Assembly: GCA_949317995.1 (NCBI GenBank)
Contig: OX439040.1
Coordinates: 24,857,830 to 24,921,829, forward strand
Direction: 5' to 3'
Length of the DNA stretch: 64,000 nucleotides
Origin: Acholoe squamosa
Taxonomy: Eukaryota; Annelida; Polychaeta; Phyllodocida; Polynoidae
Both the position numbers and the translations under genes were made by a program. Of the stretch, positions 36,675-49,751 are shown piece by piece. The notes under the pieces were generated by a model. The model did not search any database, was not told the DNA's origin, and saw nothing but the letters and a program-made list of their open reading frames with translations. Every line of letters starts with the position of its first letter. Positions within the stretch are counted from its first letter, which is position 1.

Positions 36675-38435
36675 ATGTTCACCCCCTGATATCAGAGTAT
36701 CTTCATTTGATATCATAGTTTTATAATTTGTTCGTAGGGTTTTCTTACTTTGATATCATAGTTTCCTAGTGTATCAATAACCAGGCAGTCACTATTAGTT
36801 ATTGAATAACTTTAAGAATGAACATAACTTATATTTATGATAAACATCAATACAAACAAACAATTGACGGGAACACGTAAATGGCAGTCAGTGTGGAATT
36901 GTCCATCCAGACAATTGGCAAGAGGCCTTACCTGTTTATTCAAAACTTCTTTTTTTTTTGAACAAATAAACCAAACACAAAAGCAAAAAATGTCAACAAA
37001 ATGCTGCCAACAGCAGTGAACTCACATGCAGGTGGAGCCCTGAGTGGCGAGAATAGGAACTAGAGCAAGAGCAGACAGAGTCTGAATAGTGAACACTAGT
37101 GACAACCTTATTGATACCCACATAAACCTTTTATATGGCGCGATATCAGGGGTTTTCTTAAATATTGCCATAACGGGATGATATTGTGATACATTCATTT
37201 ACTCATTCTTTTTTTCCATTATATACATAGAAAACAAAGCTTTGCGTTGATTTTTATCAATTCTTTTTCATATTCTATCATTCTTATCATTTGTTTTTCA
37301 CATTCTGTAAACTCCATTCTATAAACTTCAGTATCAGGGCGAAACATGAGTTTATTGAAACTTTGGTATCACAGTTAATAACTCTGATATCAAAGTTTAT
37401 AACACGGTTAGAGATGTATTCAGTGCCGAAAATGGATAATATGAGTTCGGATATCTAGCGATGAAGCACTCAGCGGGCGTATGGTTAGGCTGGCGAACTC
37501 CTCAAACTCCAACTCTCATAGACCTACTACTGCGAACACGTCGAGACAGGGCTGCGCCAGTCTAAAATATAATCCATTCTGTACACACCAGGCGGCGCCA
37601 CCTGTAGTGTTGACAGAATGGCGAAGACGCACGGCAAGTCGCTCGATTCGAAAGTTTAATAATTTTTTATATCAAATACAGCCATAATATCAAGTAATCT
37701 ACCCGACAGGGAGTTAGAATATGGTTTCAACTATGTTATGTCCAAAGGATTTTGCAATATTTGGTCTATAAGCTTCAAAAATGGAGAATTTACTTTCGTG
37801 TCAAGGTAGGTTTCAACATCTTTGCACAACATGAAACCAAGATGGCGGAGGGCCGTCTTGTCGACTCGCATAAGAAATGAATGGATTATATCATTTTTGA
37901 AGGTAAATACTTAGAATTAATGGTGGAAACCATGTTATAAATGCAATATGTAATGCTTAGACTTGAACTCATGCCTTCCAGGGCTTATATATGCACTCCG
38001 CTGCGCGTCGTGCATATATCAAGCCCTGAAAGGCATTCGTTCAAGTCTAAGCATTATATATTACATTCATATATAACTCTGATACCATAGTTAAGACAGT
38101 GATATCACGGCTGAAATCTTTGATGTCAAAGATAAAATATATGACATCACAGCTAGACACATTGATATCAGAGTTAAAAACTTTGATATCAAAGTTTTTG
38201 AGAAACTAGTATTTCGCTCCAGTACTGGAGTTTACAAAACATGAAGAAAAATGAATGGATTGCTCTAATTAAAGCTAGTTATTTGAACCATCAGTGAATT
38301 AGCCCCTATTTATGCATTAAACCACATTATCAGCCTGTTTTCCTAGATTAACTTTGATATCAAATCCTAAAACTAATATCAATGATAGAATCTGTGTTAT
38401 CAAATTAAGAAACTGTGATATCAGGGGGTGAACAT
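36675..38435. mobile_element. 1.76-kb TIR element with dispersed TGATATCA motifs
   Basis: The left end ATGTTCACCCCCTGATATCA is inverted at the right end (TGATATCAGGGGGTGAACAT). At least ten GATATCA palindromes occur inside, mostly in the form TGATATCA(A/G)AGTT, clustered within about 100 nt of the left end and 350 nt of the right. Degenerate versions such as GATGTCAAAG are interspersed. No transposase-length reading frame is present, so it is non-autonomous. The hairpin at 37934-38077 may be nested within it. Confidence 0.82.
37934..38077. repeat. 144-bp hairpin MITE
   Basis: Arms of about 63-68 nt face each other around a 13-nt GC-rich centre (TCCGCTGCGCGTC). Each contains GCTTAGACTTGAA and AGGGCTT. 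It is a separate insertion inside the TGATATCA element. Confidence 0.85.
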
Positions 38436-41400
38436 AATCATCGCTTGCAATAAGCGTTAAGTGAGATGTCCAGTTGCATACTGTTGTCTATAGCTTATAA
38501 CCCAAGGACTAGATTTCAATGGCTTCTTGGTCAGCCGAAGGCAACAATCCACACCTATATATGAGTTACCACTTCAAAAGATTTGTTGATTCGCACCTTT
38601 TCCGCATTGTACACTCCACATGAACAAAACTTAATCTGTTTCTGGTGAGATAAGAATGACCACTCTAGAATGATGTTATACATCCATAATTATTGTTCTT
38701 TCTGTCCACTTCTTTTATAATCTTACTTCTGGTTTATAACAGACTCATTCTTCACTTGTGTAAATATATTTGCGCATCCTCTATATGGCAGATGTTATAA
38801 ACAGAATGAATGTAAGACCCCCTGCAATCTGAAGTCTTCGTGTAATTTGTTTTTGTAATTGTTGGTATTTTCTATCAGTCCCGCAAAGGTGCGCAAACCC
38901 CACAGACCGCACATATACATTACTCTAAAGTAAGCAGTCCAAACATATCTATGTTATTTTCCTAATTATAGGAAGGCTCGTGGTGAAAAAAACAGGTTCC
39001 CCGCTGTGTTGTCCACTGGATATATGAAATGGGAGTGCATTTCACGGAAGGGAGATATAACAATAAACAATTATCTATATGAACCATCCGAACTGACAAA
39101 CATATGTCATGTAGCAGCAAAACAAGCTATTAGATTAGGTTTACCCTCCACAGTCAGCTTTTACGAAATGCAATTTCTTTTTTTTTTGTTAACGAGGATT
39201 GGGTTTTACCATGTGACTGATACTACAAATGTGCCCTTTAAGACCGTTGACATTTACCATGTAAACTCTGTCGGTGCACGATTTAATCTCCCTCCCTGTT
39301 TACTGAATTGAATAAGGTTTATCTGATTATTTTAGTCTATAATTTTGTCTTCTGTATAGGTCAATGTAGTATCCTATATATTATGCAAGTAAATCGGAGA
39401 CTCTAGACGTCCAGCCATGGAATCCTGATATGATTTCTGTCAACAATAATTTGCTGCAGGGGGATTTTAGAATTTTAGAAAAAAGTAATTAAAAAAAAAA
39501 AAAAATAGAAAAAAGGGCGGCAAAGCAGAAAAGACGATCAGTTGACATCAACGTTCATTATTTTCTTTACACTTTTATTAATGATATACGCCCATTAGCT
39601 CTAAAAGATATCAAGGTATCTTAAATATCTGTCAAATATTCAGAATTTTGTTATTGCTGTTATACTTTTATACAGAAGTTCCTCCCCTTCAGGTTGCTAC
39701 AATGGTTTATAAAGGGTAGTAGGTTTGCTAACGAGTAGCTTCCGGAATGGTCACCATGGTATTGACACACTAATGTCAACTGCACGTAGTAGGTTGGTTT
39801 TTAAAGTTAAAACCATTTTAGAACTTCAAGAATTAGCCTATATCGTAAACAGTTCACTTCCTCTCAACTCCAAATACATAAACACAACTTTATCAGATGA
39901 CTTCTAATTTTGTCCCCAATCGTGATACAAAGAGTTTAATGAAATAGCAAGACTTCTATTTCTGTCACCTGTAGTATTTAATGATGTTCGGGTAAGAATA
40001 GCGCAGTTCAATGAGATAAATAGACAACGTTTGAAGCCGTGCTAAAATAGCCAGAGACATTTCCAGGCCCACATTTCCTACACCAATTACATTGGGGGGA
40101 CAGCTACTACGAAACAAAGCCAACACTTCACAGGCTTCAGGACGACTCCTTCTTTATTAGATAGGGGACAGGATTTATTTTGCCTTTTTGTTATGGTTCT
40201 CATCTTAGCTAAAATAAATGTGGATGGTATCATGTTTCAATCATAATTCCCAGAGAGTTAATCTACAAATACGAAATGAATCTAGGAAGAATTGCAGTAA
40301 GGTCCCCAATCGCCATAATTATACTGAATGTGACTAACCTGAGGGTGGGATAGGCCTGTTGTCGGACACTTTGTTGTTGTTGAGGTTAAATGTAATTAAC
40401 CAAACTGGCCTAGTCTTCAGGAAGTAGTGACTGGCAGTTGTACAGCTCAAGACAGCGAGAGGCAAGAATGAACGAGAGAACCGACTCGAGCACAGGATCC
40501 TGTTTCAAAAGTTTCCACGACAGGTTCAGCCAGCTACGACTGGAGATGGGTCAGATCTTAGCAGGTGATCTTAGGATTTTGGCCTTGGTGACTAAATAAC
40601 TGGCTACATTACTGGGTGATCTTACTGCCTGCTGGCTAAATAGCCACCACAGCAGTGACTCAATAGGGGATCCTGGTATGACAACCCTGCATGTGAATAA
40701 TTAGTGGGTAGCCTTAGCTGCTGCCCTCTGCACTCCTTTGCTCAAATGTACCCAATCTGTGCTCTTTACACTACTACCTATAACCCTGTGGCCAGTGCAT
40801 TTGGCTCTGGGATGGCAGTTTTTTTCCTAAAGAATAAAATATCATTTAGAAAAGTGTGGTGTTTCACCTAAGAATTGAGCATTTTGTTCACACATGGGCT
40901 AACTATGTAGTTACTAGTATGCAGTGGTGTAGATAGAGCACTAGGCCTTACAAAGCTGTCATGCCTGTCATACCAAGCCCTCACCCACCATGGCTTTCTA
41001 ATAAAATTACAAAGGATATCACACCTAGCTGACACCTCAGCCCTACTATTAAGAAAGAATAACAGAGCAGTTTCAATACAATTAGGTCATTAGATGTAGA
41101 TCTATCATATGTGATTTGAAAAGGAATTATCTAGAACAATTATACATCATTTGGGCTGGGGGGTCTTGGTTGTCTTCCTAAAACCACCGAAAACTGGCCC
41201 ACCAGGCCCCTATTCAGGGCCCGGCCCCTATTGATTTGACAGCCCTCCTACCCCGGCCCCTATTCAAGGGAGGCTGCTATTCAAGGCCCAGCTCCTATAT
41301 GAGACATTACGGTAGTTACTGCAGCCCTATGCTCATTTGAACACAGGAGTGCATACTAGACCATGAAGGAGGTATGACTGGTCACTATGTAGCCAATAGT

Positions 41401-42282
41401 GGCCCCTACGACTGAGTGCTATGACTTCATAGTGGTGTGTATTGAGCCAGTAGTTGAATAAATAGCAGCTGCTATTTTGAGGCCTCTACTGAAGCTCACT
41501 ATGTAGTCACTGGTATGGAGTCATTTCTTACACCTCCCACTACGCTTTGAGGGTGTCCAGTCGTGGAAACTATTGAAACACGATCCAGAGGCACATTGCA
41601 TGTAAACTGTAGTGTACAGACACTTACCAAGGATAGTATAGTATACTCTTCTTGCACTTACTTTGCGCATGTAACAATTGTATATATAGACTATAGCTTA
41701 TAAATGTATTACCCATCAAATTTTCTGTCAGAATTCTTTCATCAGCTCATCTTAGGCCTGACCAGTAGGGCTCAAAGCTCACCCATGCCTAAGCGCTAAG
41801 TAGGTCGGAAACACATATTCTTATGGTGCTAACGTTGATCCGTATAGATGCCAAATCTGAGTCGGAGACTATAGCTATAGCATTGCAGAGGGTACGATAT
41901 TTACACCGTATTGAAATCATCTCCAGGAATGGCTCACTGCTTGCTAACATTGCAGACTAATTTTCTAGGTACAGCCAGATCACTATCACAGTATTTGGTA
42001 TATGGAGGTTCAAATGTTAATGTTTAGTTACGTTCTAGATATGTAGCAGAAATGTTTTTCTACATTTTTATCCTACCAAAAAGCTACCAAAAGGTAGGGG
42101 GGAGAAAAAGTAAAATTGTGAAATTGTGTAATGTAGTTCTCGCCATGAATATGACCTTAGCTGTCGAAATGGCGTTAAACATCTATTACTCACTCACTCA
42201 CTGGTGCAGACTCTTCCACTACCATTTCAGAGCACGCAATGTCCCCAATCAGCAATAGAGCTTTAGGCCATTCTTGTCCATG
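38436..42282. other. Non-coding stretch
   Basis: No gene is recognised. It includes an A-rich run at about 39477-39508, and at 41196-41313 a CCCCTATTCA-rich segment ending GAGACATTACGGTAG that resembles one end of the MITE at 7748. The rest is unremarkable. Confidence 0.4.
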
Positions 42283-42358
42283 CTTGGCCCAATATAAGCC
42301 TACATTGGCCCAATATAAGCCAACGTTGGCCCAATATAAGCCAACATTGGCCCAATAT
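42283..42358. repeat. 21-bp tandem repeat, ~3.6 copies
   Basis: Units of TTGGCCCAATATAAGCCAAC type repeat every 21 nt, with single-base differences, and are followed by TTGCTACCTGGG. The last motif matches the terminus of the repeat at 20474. Confidence 0.9.
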
Positions 42359-42584
42359 ATCCTTGCTACCTGGGTCAGGCTATAAACTCCAGTGATTACT
42401 GACCAATATATTGGCCAATATCAGAATACTAAAATCCGAAGTAGGTTCTGCATCCATACACATTTGTTCTTTTAATAACTCTCGAGACCCAATAAACAAT
42501 GAATGATTATGAGAGGCAAACTGACAAACTGTTTAATAATGACCCTCATGAAGAATAGGGTATGGTAAGTTGCCTGTAACTTAA

Positions 42585-42654
42585 TGGATCAACGGGGTAA
42601 AAGGTATGCTCACACACCCCCTACCGGGCGTGCCTTTTACCGTGTTGATCCACA
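42585..42654. repeat. Palindromic MITE, copy 2 (inverted relative to 2241-2312)
   Basis: It begins TGGATCAACGGGGTAAAAGG and ends in the inverted GTTGATCCACA. The centre aligns with the centre of the 2241 copy only after reverse complementing. Confidence 0.85.
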
Positions 42655-43307
42655 ATTATATATAAAAATGTTTATAGTTCATCTTTGGACTTAGACATTT
42701 TCAGGCTTCTCTTTAGTCTCTCATAAATATTGTTCACTATTAAGACAGAAAAAAGATGTCCAAAGTATAATCTACCTGTGGATATATATTGACAAGTCAA
42801 GTCAGAATGATGTTAAATGCACTTTATTCTACTGATTGTACTTCATTGGTTTAACTTGAACCGTCTTTGTAGGCACCTTTCTTCAATGTTTTCAACCTTG
42901 CTGAAGCTGAACAAAATAGAACATTTCTATGAAATTCAGTGTCAGTGTTCTTCAATGACTCCTTTTTCAGGTCTATTGCTTATTCTAAGTCTACTTTTAA
43001 TCATTTTTATTCCATAGGGAAAAAAAGGTCCCAAAAATGGTAGAGGTCTAAATTGGGATTTTGTCCACCCTCTGTTATTGTCTGTCAAACTTATGTCTCT
43101 CTATGTTTCTCCGAATTAACAAGAATATAGCATTTAGGAGAAAACCCCATTGTTTTGTTGTCGTTATTTTTTTCTATATTTCCACTAGAAGTACCTTTTA
43201 GGCCTTATGCAAAGTGGTGAGCACTGCATAAAATTGCCCCTGCTTTCAAGATGGCCACCCATAGTTCCTCCCATTTCCACTAAGTGGCACCACTACTCAC
43301 ATAGGCA

Positions 43308-44065
43308 ATTTTTACCAGAGGCTTTATAGATCTAGGTTGTGAACCTAACATGGATAAGAACTACAGATTTATCATGTGGAGCAGGAGATTTTCCCCCATA
43401 ATTTTGGGGTTGGGGCCATTCACCCCAGAGCCCCCCCCCAAGAAAATTTACAATTTTTACCAGAGGCTCTATAGATCTAGGTTGCAAACCTTACAGGAGC
43501 ACAAATAAGAACTACAGATTCAGGGTGTGAGGGAAGGAGATTTTTCCCCACGTAATTCTAGGGCTGGGGCTATTTACCCCTGAGCCCCCCCCCCCTCAGA
43601 ATATTTGCAACTTTTACCAGAGGCTTTATCAGGCTTGGGAAAAGGTAACATGCTGCCAACAGTGGACAGGAGAAAAACGTTGGCCATATCTCGACTAATA
43701 ACACTGTATGTTGAGGAGCCTGGGCCACTGTTGGACAACTCCCCACTGTTGGACAGTGGGGGCCTGGGCCACTGTTGGACAACTCCCCACTGGTGGACAC
43801 TGGTCTACCACTATACAGGTTCACTTCTTTGCACAAATCATTATTGCCATGCACAAATTGAACTTTTTATATTTAACCTTAAAGCATATGAAATTCAATT
43901 GTTTATAGATCTAGGTTGCAAACCTTTCTAGCACAAATGAGAACTGCAGATTTAAAGTATGGGTGGCAGTTGTTTTTTTTTATATTTCTAGGGTTGCTAT
44001 CCTTCTAGAGCACAAGTAAACACTACACATTTAGGGAGTGGGGGTAGGAGATTTTCAACTTTGGT
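43308..44065. repeat. ~150-bp tandem repeat, four diverged copies with an insertion
   Basis: Units starting TTTACCAGAGGCT(T/C)TATAGATC recur at about 43311, 43458 and 43612; a fourth resumes at about 43898. Each has a GAACTACAGATT block, a GGAGATTTT block and a C-run. Copy three is interrupted at about 43626 by some 270 nt of unrelated sequence that itself carries a 44-nt duplication (43718-43799, starting GCCTGGGCCACTGTTGGAC). Confidence 0.8.
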
Positions 44066-44391
44066 GGCAACCTGATCTATTCTTCTTTTGCCAGACTATG
44101 GAGATTTCAGAATAAGTAAGACTTGACTCGTCCTTTATGCCTCACCAGGCAAACAATCAAAGATTAAATTTATGTTCACATGAACTCAACACTTGCTTGT
44201 TTTCTGATGGAGAACACAATAAGACTGTTCTGCAATGTCATGATAGAATTATATTGCTAATGGTTAGGCTTGAGAAAAAAAGATATTTGAGGGAAAAAAC
44301 TAACTCACACTTCTAAGCAAGTCCATTACAAGTCGTTAAATAAAAAGATATCAAACGTTCATACTTGCAATTGATACCCTGAAATTAGTAT

Positions 44392-45749
44392 TTAAAGGTA
44401 TATTCCACCATCTATTCCATCGCCACCTGGTGGCCGAAAATTTTAACTACCTAATTTTGCCTCATGATAGAGGTAAGGAGAAAGGGTGCTCCATGCAAAA
44501 GGTCAACTTTAAAATTCAGATCACTAGCTTTCCAGTGATATATTGCAAGAGAAGATACTCCTGTTAGTCTCAGGGGAATGGCTTGCTAAATATGGGTAGG
44601 TATGACCATTTCTGAATGGCAATAAGCTCTATGCCTAATTGGTCATGAGATACATCTATAATTAGCATAATTTATGCTAATTAGCTAAATTAGCATAATT
44701 TTCTTATTCTTTTGCCTATAACTTTTGATCTAGAAATGGTATTTTCGTTCTGTTTTCACCATAGTAAACCTGGTGAAAGATTCTTTCGAATGGGATCTTT
44801 GATTTACCTATTTAGAATGGAAATCATGTTTCCATGACAACAGAAATCAACAAAAATATCTATTTAGGCCCAAAAACGTTCTTTTTACAAGCCTAATTTG
44901 GAACCTTTTAACCCAAAATATAACATTCTATCAAAAATCATTGAATTCTCCATAGAAAAGTACCCTATTATTGATTTAGGCATATCTTTCCTATTCTAGC
45001 ACATAGTGGTGCCCCCTAGTGGCTAAAATAGGTACTAACTCCTGCAGGAACCCCCATTTCTGCTTGCTGGCTCACATATATGCTCATTTCCCTTTTGTAT
45101 ATTCCCTAACCCATCACTATCAAGCTGTTGAATGATAGACTTTTGCATTATCTCACCATAGCACTAAGATCAACTAAGACCTACTGACCAACTTCATAGA
45201 TTTCTGTAGTTGAGGAAAAGGAATTTTTCCCCAATAAATCTGTAGCTTCTAGATTCTGCCAGTAACCCTTCAATTCTTTGCTCATAAAATGTTCATAATG
45301 ATTGTATTTTAATTGCTATAAAGTCTGGTGAACAACTTCCTGACAGTTTCTTTCCGGTAGTGAGAAATGTAAGAAATTACACTTGAGACTTTTCATTTTC
45401 ACTTTTTTCTTTGAATTATTCATGGCTCTTTTGTTTGTCCAATGACTACTTGTTTTATTGCTTGATCATGGTAACGATGATATCTACTAGAACTATGAGA
45501 AGTTTGATTAAGATATCACTGGTCAATTTTTCAATATTTAAGAAAATGTTAGAAAATGGGGGTTTCTCTCATAAGCGGCAATAGTTCAAGACTCCCCATC
45601 TTCAGATGTAAATAGATCTTAAACTAGCCAATGAACCATGTTTTTATTGCTTTATCCATCTCATAATACACAAATCTAACATAATCCCAAGTGATTTGGA
45701 GAAACTGATTGTGCTTTAGGATTTACCGAATAGTGGAATATACCTTTAA
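44392..45749. mobile_element. 1.36-kb TIR element, TTAAAGGTATATTCCAC ends
   Basis: The left end TTAAAGGTATATTCCACCAT and the right end (GTGGAATATACCTTTAA) are inverted. The interior is AT-rich, holds a local palindrome of TAATTAGCATAATT words near 44655-44700 and has no long reading frame. It is a non-autonomous DNA transposon of unidentified superfamily. Confidence 0.75.
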
Positions 45750-46987
45750 CACTCTGCCAATAGAGCTTATAAGGTATTGTAACTGAGCCTATTGTAAGTC
45801 CAATGGGCCTTTCATAATGGAGCAATCATTATTTGATGGGTGTCAGAGTGTCAGTGCATAGAGGGGTCATGCAGTCATTAAGGTTTCCTGCATAACTTAA
45901 GATATTCATTTACTCAGTCGTGATCTACAGGACCTGAGATGACGAACATTACTGACGTCAGTGGATTCAACCCTATCAGAGCAGTATGATACCTCAGGAC
46001 CCCCAAGGTCCACGTTCGTATACACCAATATTTAGATGTCCATAATATCATTGATAATCAATGGGCCTTAACGTCTATTATATGAAAGGGTTGCTTACTT
46101 AAGACCTACACTGATTACATTAATAATTTATTTTAGTTAGTCTAAACTCCATTTAGTCCTTTCCTTTTTGGAGACCGATGCTTTGCATTGGGAACCCTGG
46201 GACTTGGACCTGGACCAGGACCTTGGCTAATAGTCCAGAACATTTAGGATTTTACCTGGAATAAATACGCAGGATCGATTGGATTTGGCATGGTTATCAC
46301 TTTCCTAAAAGTCCTGGGAACTTAAAAAAAAACGAGCAAAATCCGATATGGCTTTCAAATACTCAGAATGCCATCTCCCATAGCAGCAATATTGTTCCTA
46401 GGTCTAAAATCCTAAATCAGGTCCAAGGATTCTACTGGTGGTATGGTGCCCCCCCGCCCCTAATTCCAGAGGAGGGGTTGGGGCCTGAATGTGACCTATC
46501 CCCCTCTAAAATTTGCCAAGACCCTGTACTGAAATGCAAAAGTTTCCATAAAGCAACCTATCGGATTTGACAAAAATGTAATATGCCTTGGCTTCATACA
46601 CGAGCCAAAAGTAATTAAAGACTACGTTTGCATATAATTTAAATTTCAAATAGGCATCTACCGATGGGGACATGCTCAAGCCAATGGTTCACGGTGGGTG
46701 CAGCAGGACCCTCCCACTGCCCCCCCAAAAAAAGAAAAAAGGAAATTATGATTTGCTTCCTTTGCCTCTGCCCTCAGGGACCTCAGAGTCTAAATGATTC
46801 CATACGCAAGATATTACGGTAGCAGTAACACGTATTGCCAGTACGTGGCATGCAAGTGGATCTGTTAAAAAAGTGATGAATTGTCATTTTTTTCTGTGTC
46901 ATTTTAGCTGTTGGTCCCCATACAGTATGGCCATATCATACACTGCTTTAGGTTTCCATTATAACGTTCAGGGTTCAGCACTGGCTT
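45750..46987. other. Non-coding stretch
   Basis: No gene or clear TIR element is recognised. A C-rich run lies near 46448-46459 and another near 46720. Confidence 0.4.
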
Positions 46988-47532
46988 AAGAAAAAACCTA
47001 TCCAATTTTCAAGAAAGCTTATTTTGACGGCCTTTCAATCAAATAAAAATATCCTGGCATGGTCATTGAAATATGGTTTACCATAAAAAGAAAGCATCAG
47101 GTTTATGTGATGCATCTGACGCCCTCTCGATTGACAAAATGCATCACATTTGTGCTTGTACAGCACTGTAAGGGTGCAAACTGATGCTCTTTGTAGCTTA
47201 TTATCTGGTATGTTTTACTATTTCCCTGAACAAATATCACTATATCACCTAACAGAAGCTTCCTGTGCAGTATCATTACTCTGTACTTGGCAGATGTTAT
47301 CTTGTTAGCCTATGTTATCATTCTCAATATGATACATTTTCCAACACCTTCAATGTATTAGCAATGCAGCACCTGATGCATTTTGTCAATCGTGACGTCA
47401 TCAGATACACCAGATAAACCTGTTGTTCTCCTCTATGGGGAGTCATATTTCAATAATTGTGGCAGAATCTTTTTATTTTAGGGAAAGGCCATCAAAATAA
47501 GGGTTCTTGAAAATTGGATAGGGTTTTCCTTT
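46988..47532. mobile_element. TIR element with TGACGTCA block, copy 2
   Basis: Inverted ends contain CCTATCCAATTTTCAAGAA and the partner near 47510-47530. Inner paired blocks include GCATCAGGTTTATGTGATGCAT and a GATGCATTTTGTCAATCGTG segment next to TGACGTCA (47393-47400). Layout and several blocks match the element at 19712. Confidence 0.78.
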
Positions 47533-48218
47533 GATCCTCTATAGTACATTGATAGATTGGGATCACGGATGTAATACATAGTGCTGTCACAAAACACACG
47601 CATCCTACACATCACAGTCCCCTCTACCAATGGTCGATTCTCACAGATTGTGCCAAATGTATAGATTTGGAACATACTTTAATAGACAAGGTGGATTGTG
47701 CCAAGTGTGCATCAAAATGATCCTCTTAGTAAAGTAAAGACACCCACTTTCATTGTTTCCCAACTAAAGTGATCATTTCTCCATCTCCATTGGGGAGGAT
47801 TTAATCAAGTAGTTAGTATTTATAATGTTCGATGGTTGTGTTTGACCCAAGAGCCAGAAATAACCAATGCTCCTTCAGAAATGTTTTGGCTAACACATGG
47901 GAATTGATCGTGATATGTATGGGAACGGCCATCTGTTCTAACAGCCCCTGACTTATAGAAAGCCCTGGCCTCGGCCCCCACCAATTACACTACACAAACC
48001 AGAATCTGTTTGAGCACTGATCCGCCTACCAATGGGCCAGCCTCCACAACAGAGTATAGCCTCTTGGGGATAATATCTACTATCCCTTTCTGCTGTATCT
48101 AATGATTGCAATTACAACGCACTGACCTGAAGGTATGATTCCACTTTATGTATCGACATTTACACGTGAATAATATAAATGTAACATATACTCACAGAAT
48201 ATCAATATGTTTATATAC
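47533..48218. other. Non-coding stretch, no feature recognised
   Basis: Nothing identifiable beyond short motif-free frames. Confidence 0.35.
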
Positions 48219-48535
48219 GGTCAAATCCCACATGGCGATTTAGTGCTCTGATATCTCTGCGATTTACAGTCTGTTGCGATTTTGAGAACTACCTTTAAAT
48301 CGCCTAATCACCTAGATGAGGGAAAACAGTACAGAAGGACACTGTTGCATTTTCTGATAGACTATTTGAGATTATGCTCTGATTGATGTCTGTTGTGTAT
48401 TAAATATATATGCTGTGTCACAAAATGCTTGCCAAGGCCTACCGTGAATGGTTATCTGATCTCCGTTAGCTTCACATTCCCCATGTCCATCTCTTGGTAG
48501 TTTTTGAATATAAAGGTCAAATCCTACGTGTTCGC
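48219..48535. repeat. Two unpaired ends of the GGTCAAATCCCAC family
   Basis: GGTCAAATCCCACATGGCG at 48219 and AAGGTCAAATCCTACGTG near 48514 both read in the same direction. They may be left ends of two truncated or overlapping family members rather than one intact element. Confidence 0.55.
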
Positions 48536-48976
48536 AGCCTGGAACTCTATAGTTAATATTGTAAATCACAAGGGCTGTTATCCAACCTCTCCCTTCCCCA
48601 ACAGGTGTCTCTGATTTGGCCTTGACTGAATTCCTTAGTCTTCAACAGTTTTCAATAGATGTATTGGACTTCACTTGCATAAATCACAAGCATAACTGTA
48701 TTACAACTACTGTGTGTGGAACTCTGGTCGTGACTTGTCAAAGACAAACCTCTTGCAGATTACTGAAAAATGACCTCTTCTGGGGAAAATATCAAAATCT
48801 TTTGATTTATTCCACACCAAAAATAACAACACTGATTTAGATAGGGGAGAGGATTTATTCTTAAATACTTTCTTAGCGATTATAGGCCTTCCCTAGACGA
48901 TATTACCACCCCAATATTGGCTAAGCAACTATATATCATAAATTCTGACCATTATAGCGTTGTGGAATTCCGAAAA

Positions 48977-49115
48977 GGTCAAATCCCACATGGCGAAAAA
49001 TGGCTGAAATATCTCTGCGATCTCTTGCATTTTATGGCCTCAACAAGGGCCATACAACGCAAGGGATAAAATCGCAGAGATGTTTCAGCCATTTTTCGCC
49101 ATGTGGGATTCGACC
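48977..49115. mobile_element. 139-bp MITE, best copy of the GGTCAAATCCCAC family
   Basis: The arms are almost perfect inverted repeats of about 47 nt. They start GGTCAAATCCCACATGGCG and continue with AAAAATGGCTGAAATATCTC and TGCGAT. A 45-nt centre has a further small palindrome (GGCCT...AGGGCC). This copy defines the family found at 33605, 34311 and 48219. Confidence 0.9.
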
Positions 49116-49751
49116 ATGTAGCTCACAGGATGTGGAAAATTGGATCAGGAAGTTTGCAAACAAGTGTCAGATCAATTGCCTTCATGAGAATGACATTTTA
49201 ATTTCCGTTCGGCGATTGTATTAGTAAAGTGTACTGGGTGTTTCCTGGGCTATGTTTCTGGGAATCCTAAAGGCACGTTTTTGAAAAGAGATGTCATCGT
49301 CATCCATTTATTGTCAATACCAAATGCTAAACTATAATTTATGACAGTCTGTCACAATATAATGGATTGGTACTTCATAGAATCATACATATTTCTAACT
49401 ATCCTTGCACATGAGGAAATCATAAACCACGTCACATATTGATTGTGTATTTGGTGCTGGTACACTCCCAAGGATTGTTTGGCATTATTAGTTATTGATA
49501 AATTGCGGGTAATGAGACTGACAGGCAAATTCATACTCCACCTAGTGGTGGTTCCAAGAATTCACCAAACTCTCAAGAACTCACCCCGATGGCTCCAACT
49601 TCTGCTATTCACTGAGCAACTCTCAACCCCTGGTTGCAACGGGTGACACACTTTACCTTTTCTCACCCGGCGTTCATAATAATACGCCTTATAAACTTTA
49701 CATATTTAATCCATTACTATCACAATCTAAAATGACAATCCTACCTCTAGG
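49116..49751 (+). other. 5' flank of the tyrosine-recombinase retrotransposon
   Basis: No gene. The part nearest 49751 (from about 49550) probably includes the element's untranslated leader, but I could not identify a terminal repeat. Confidence 0.35.
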
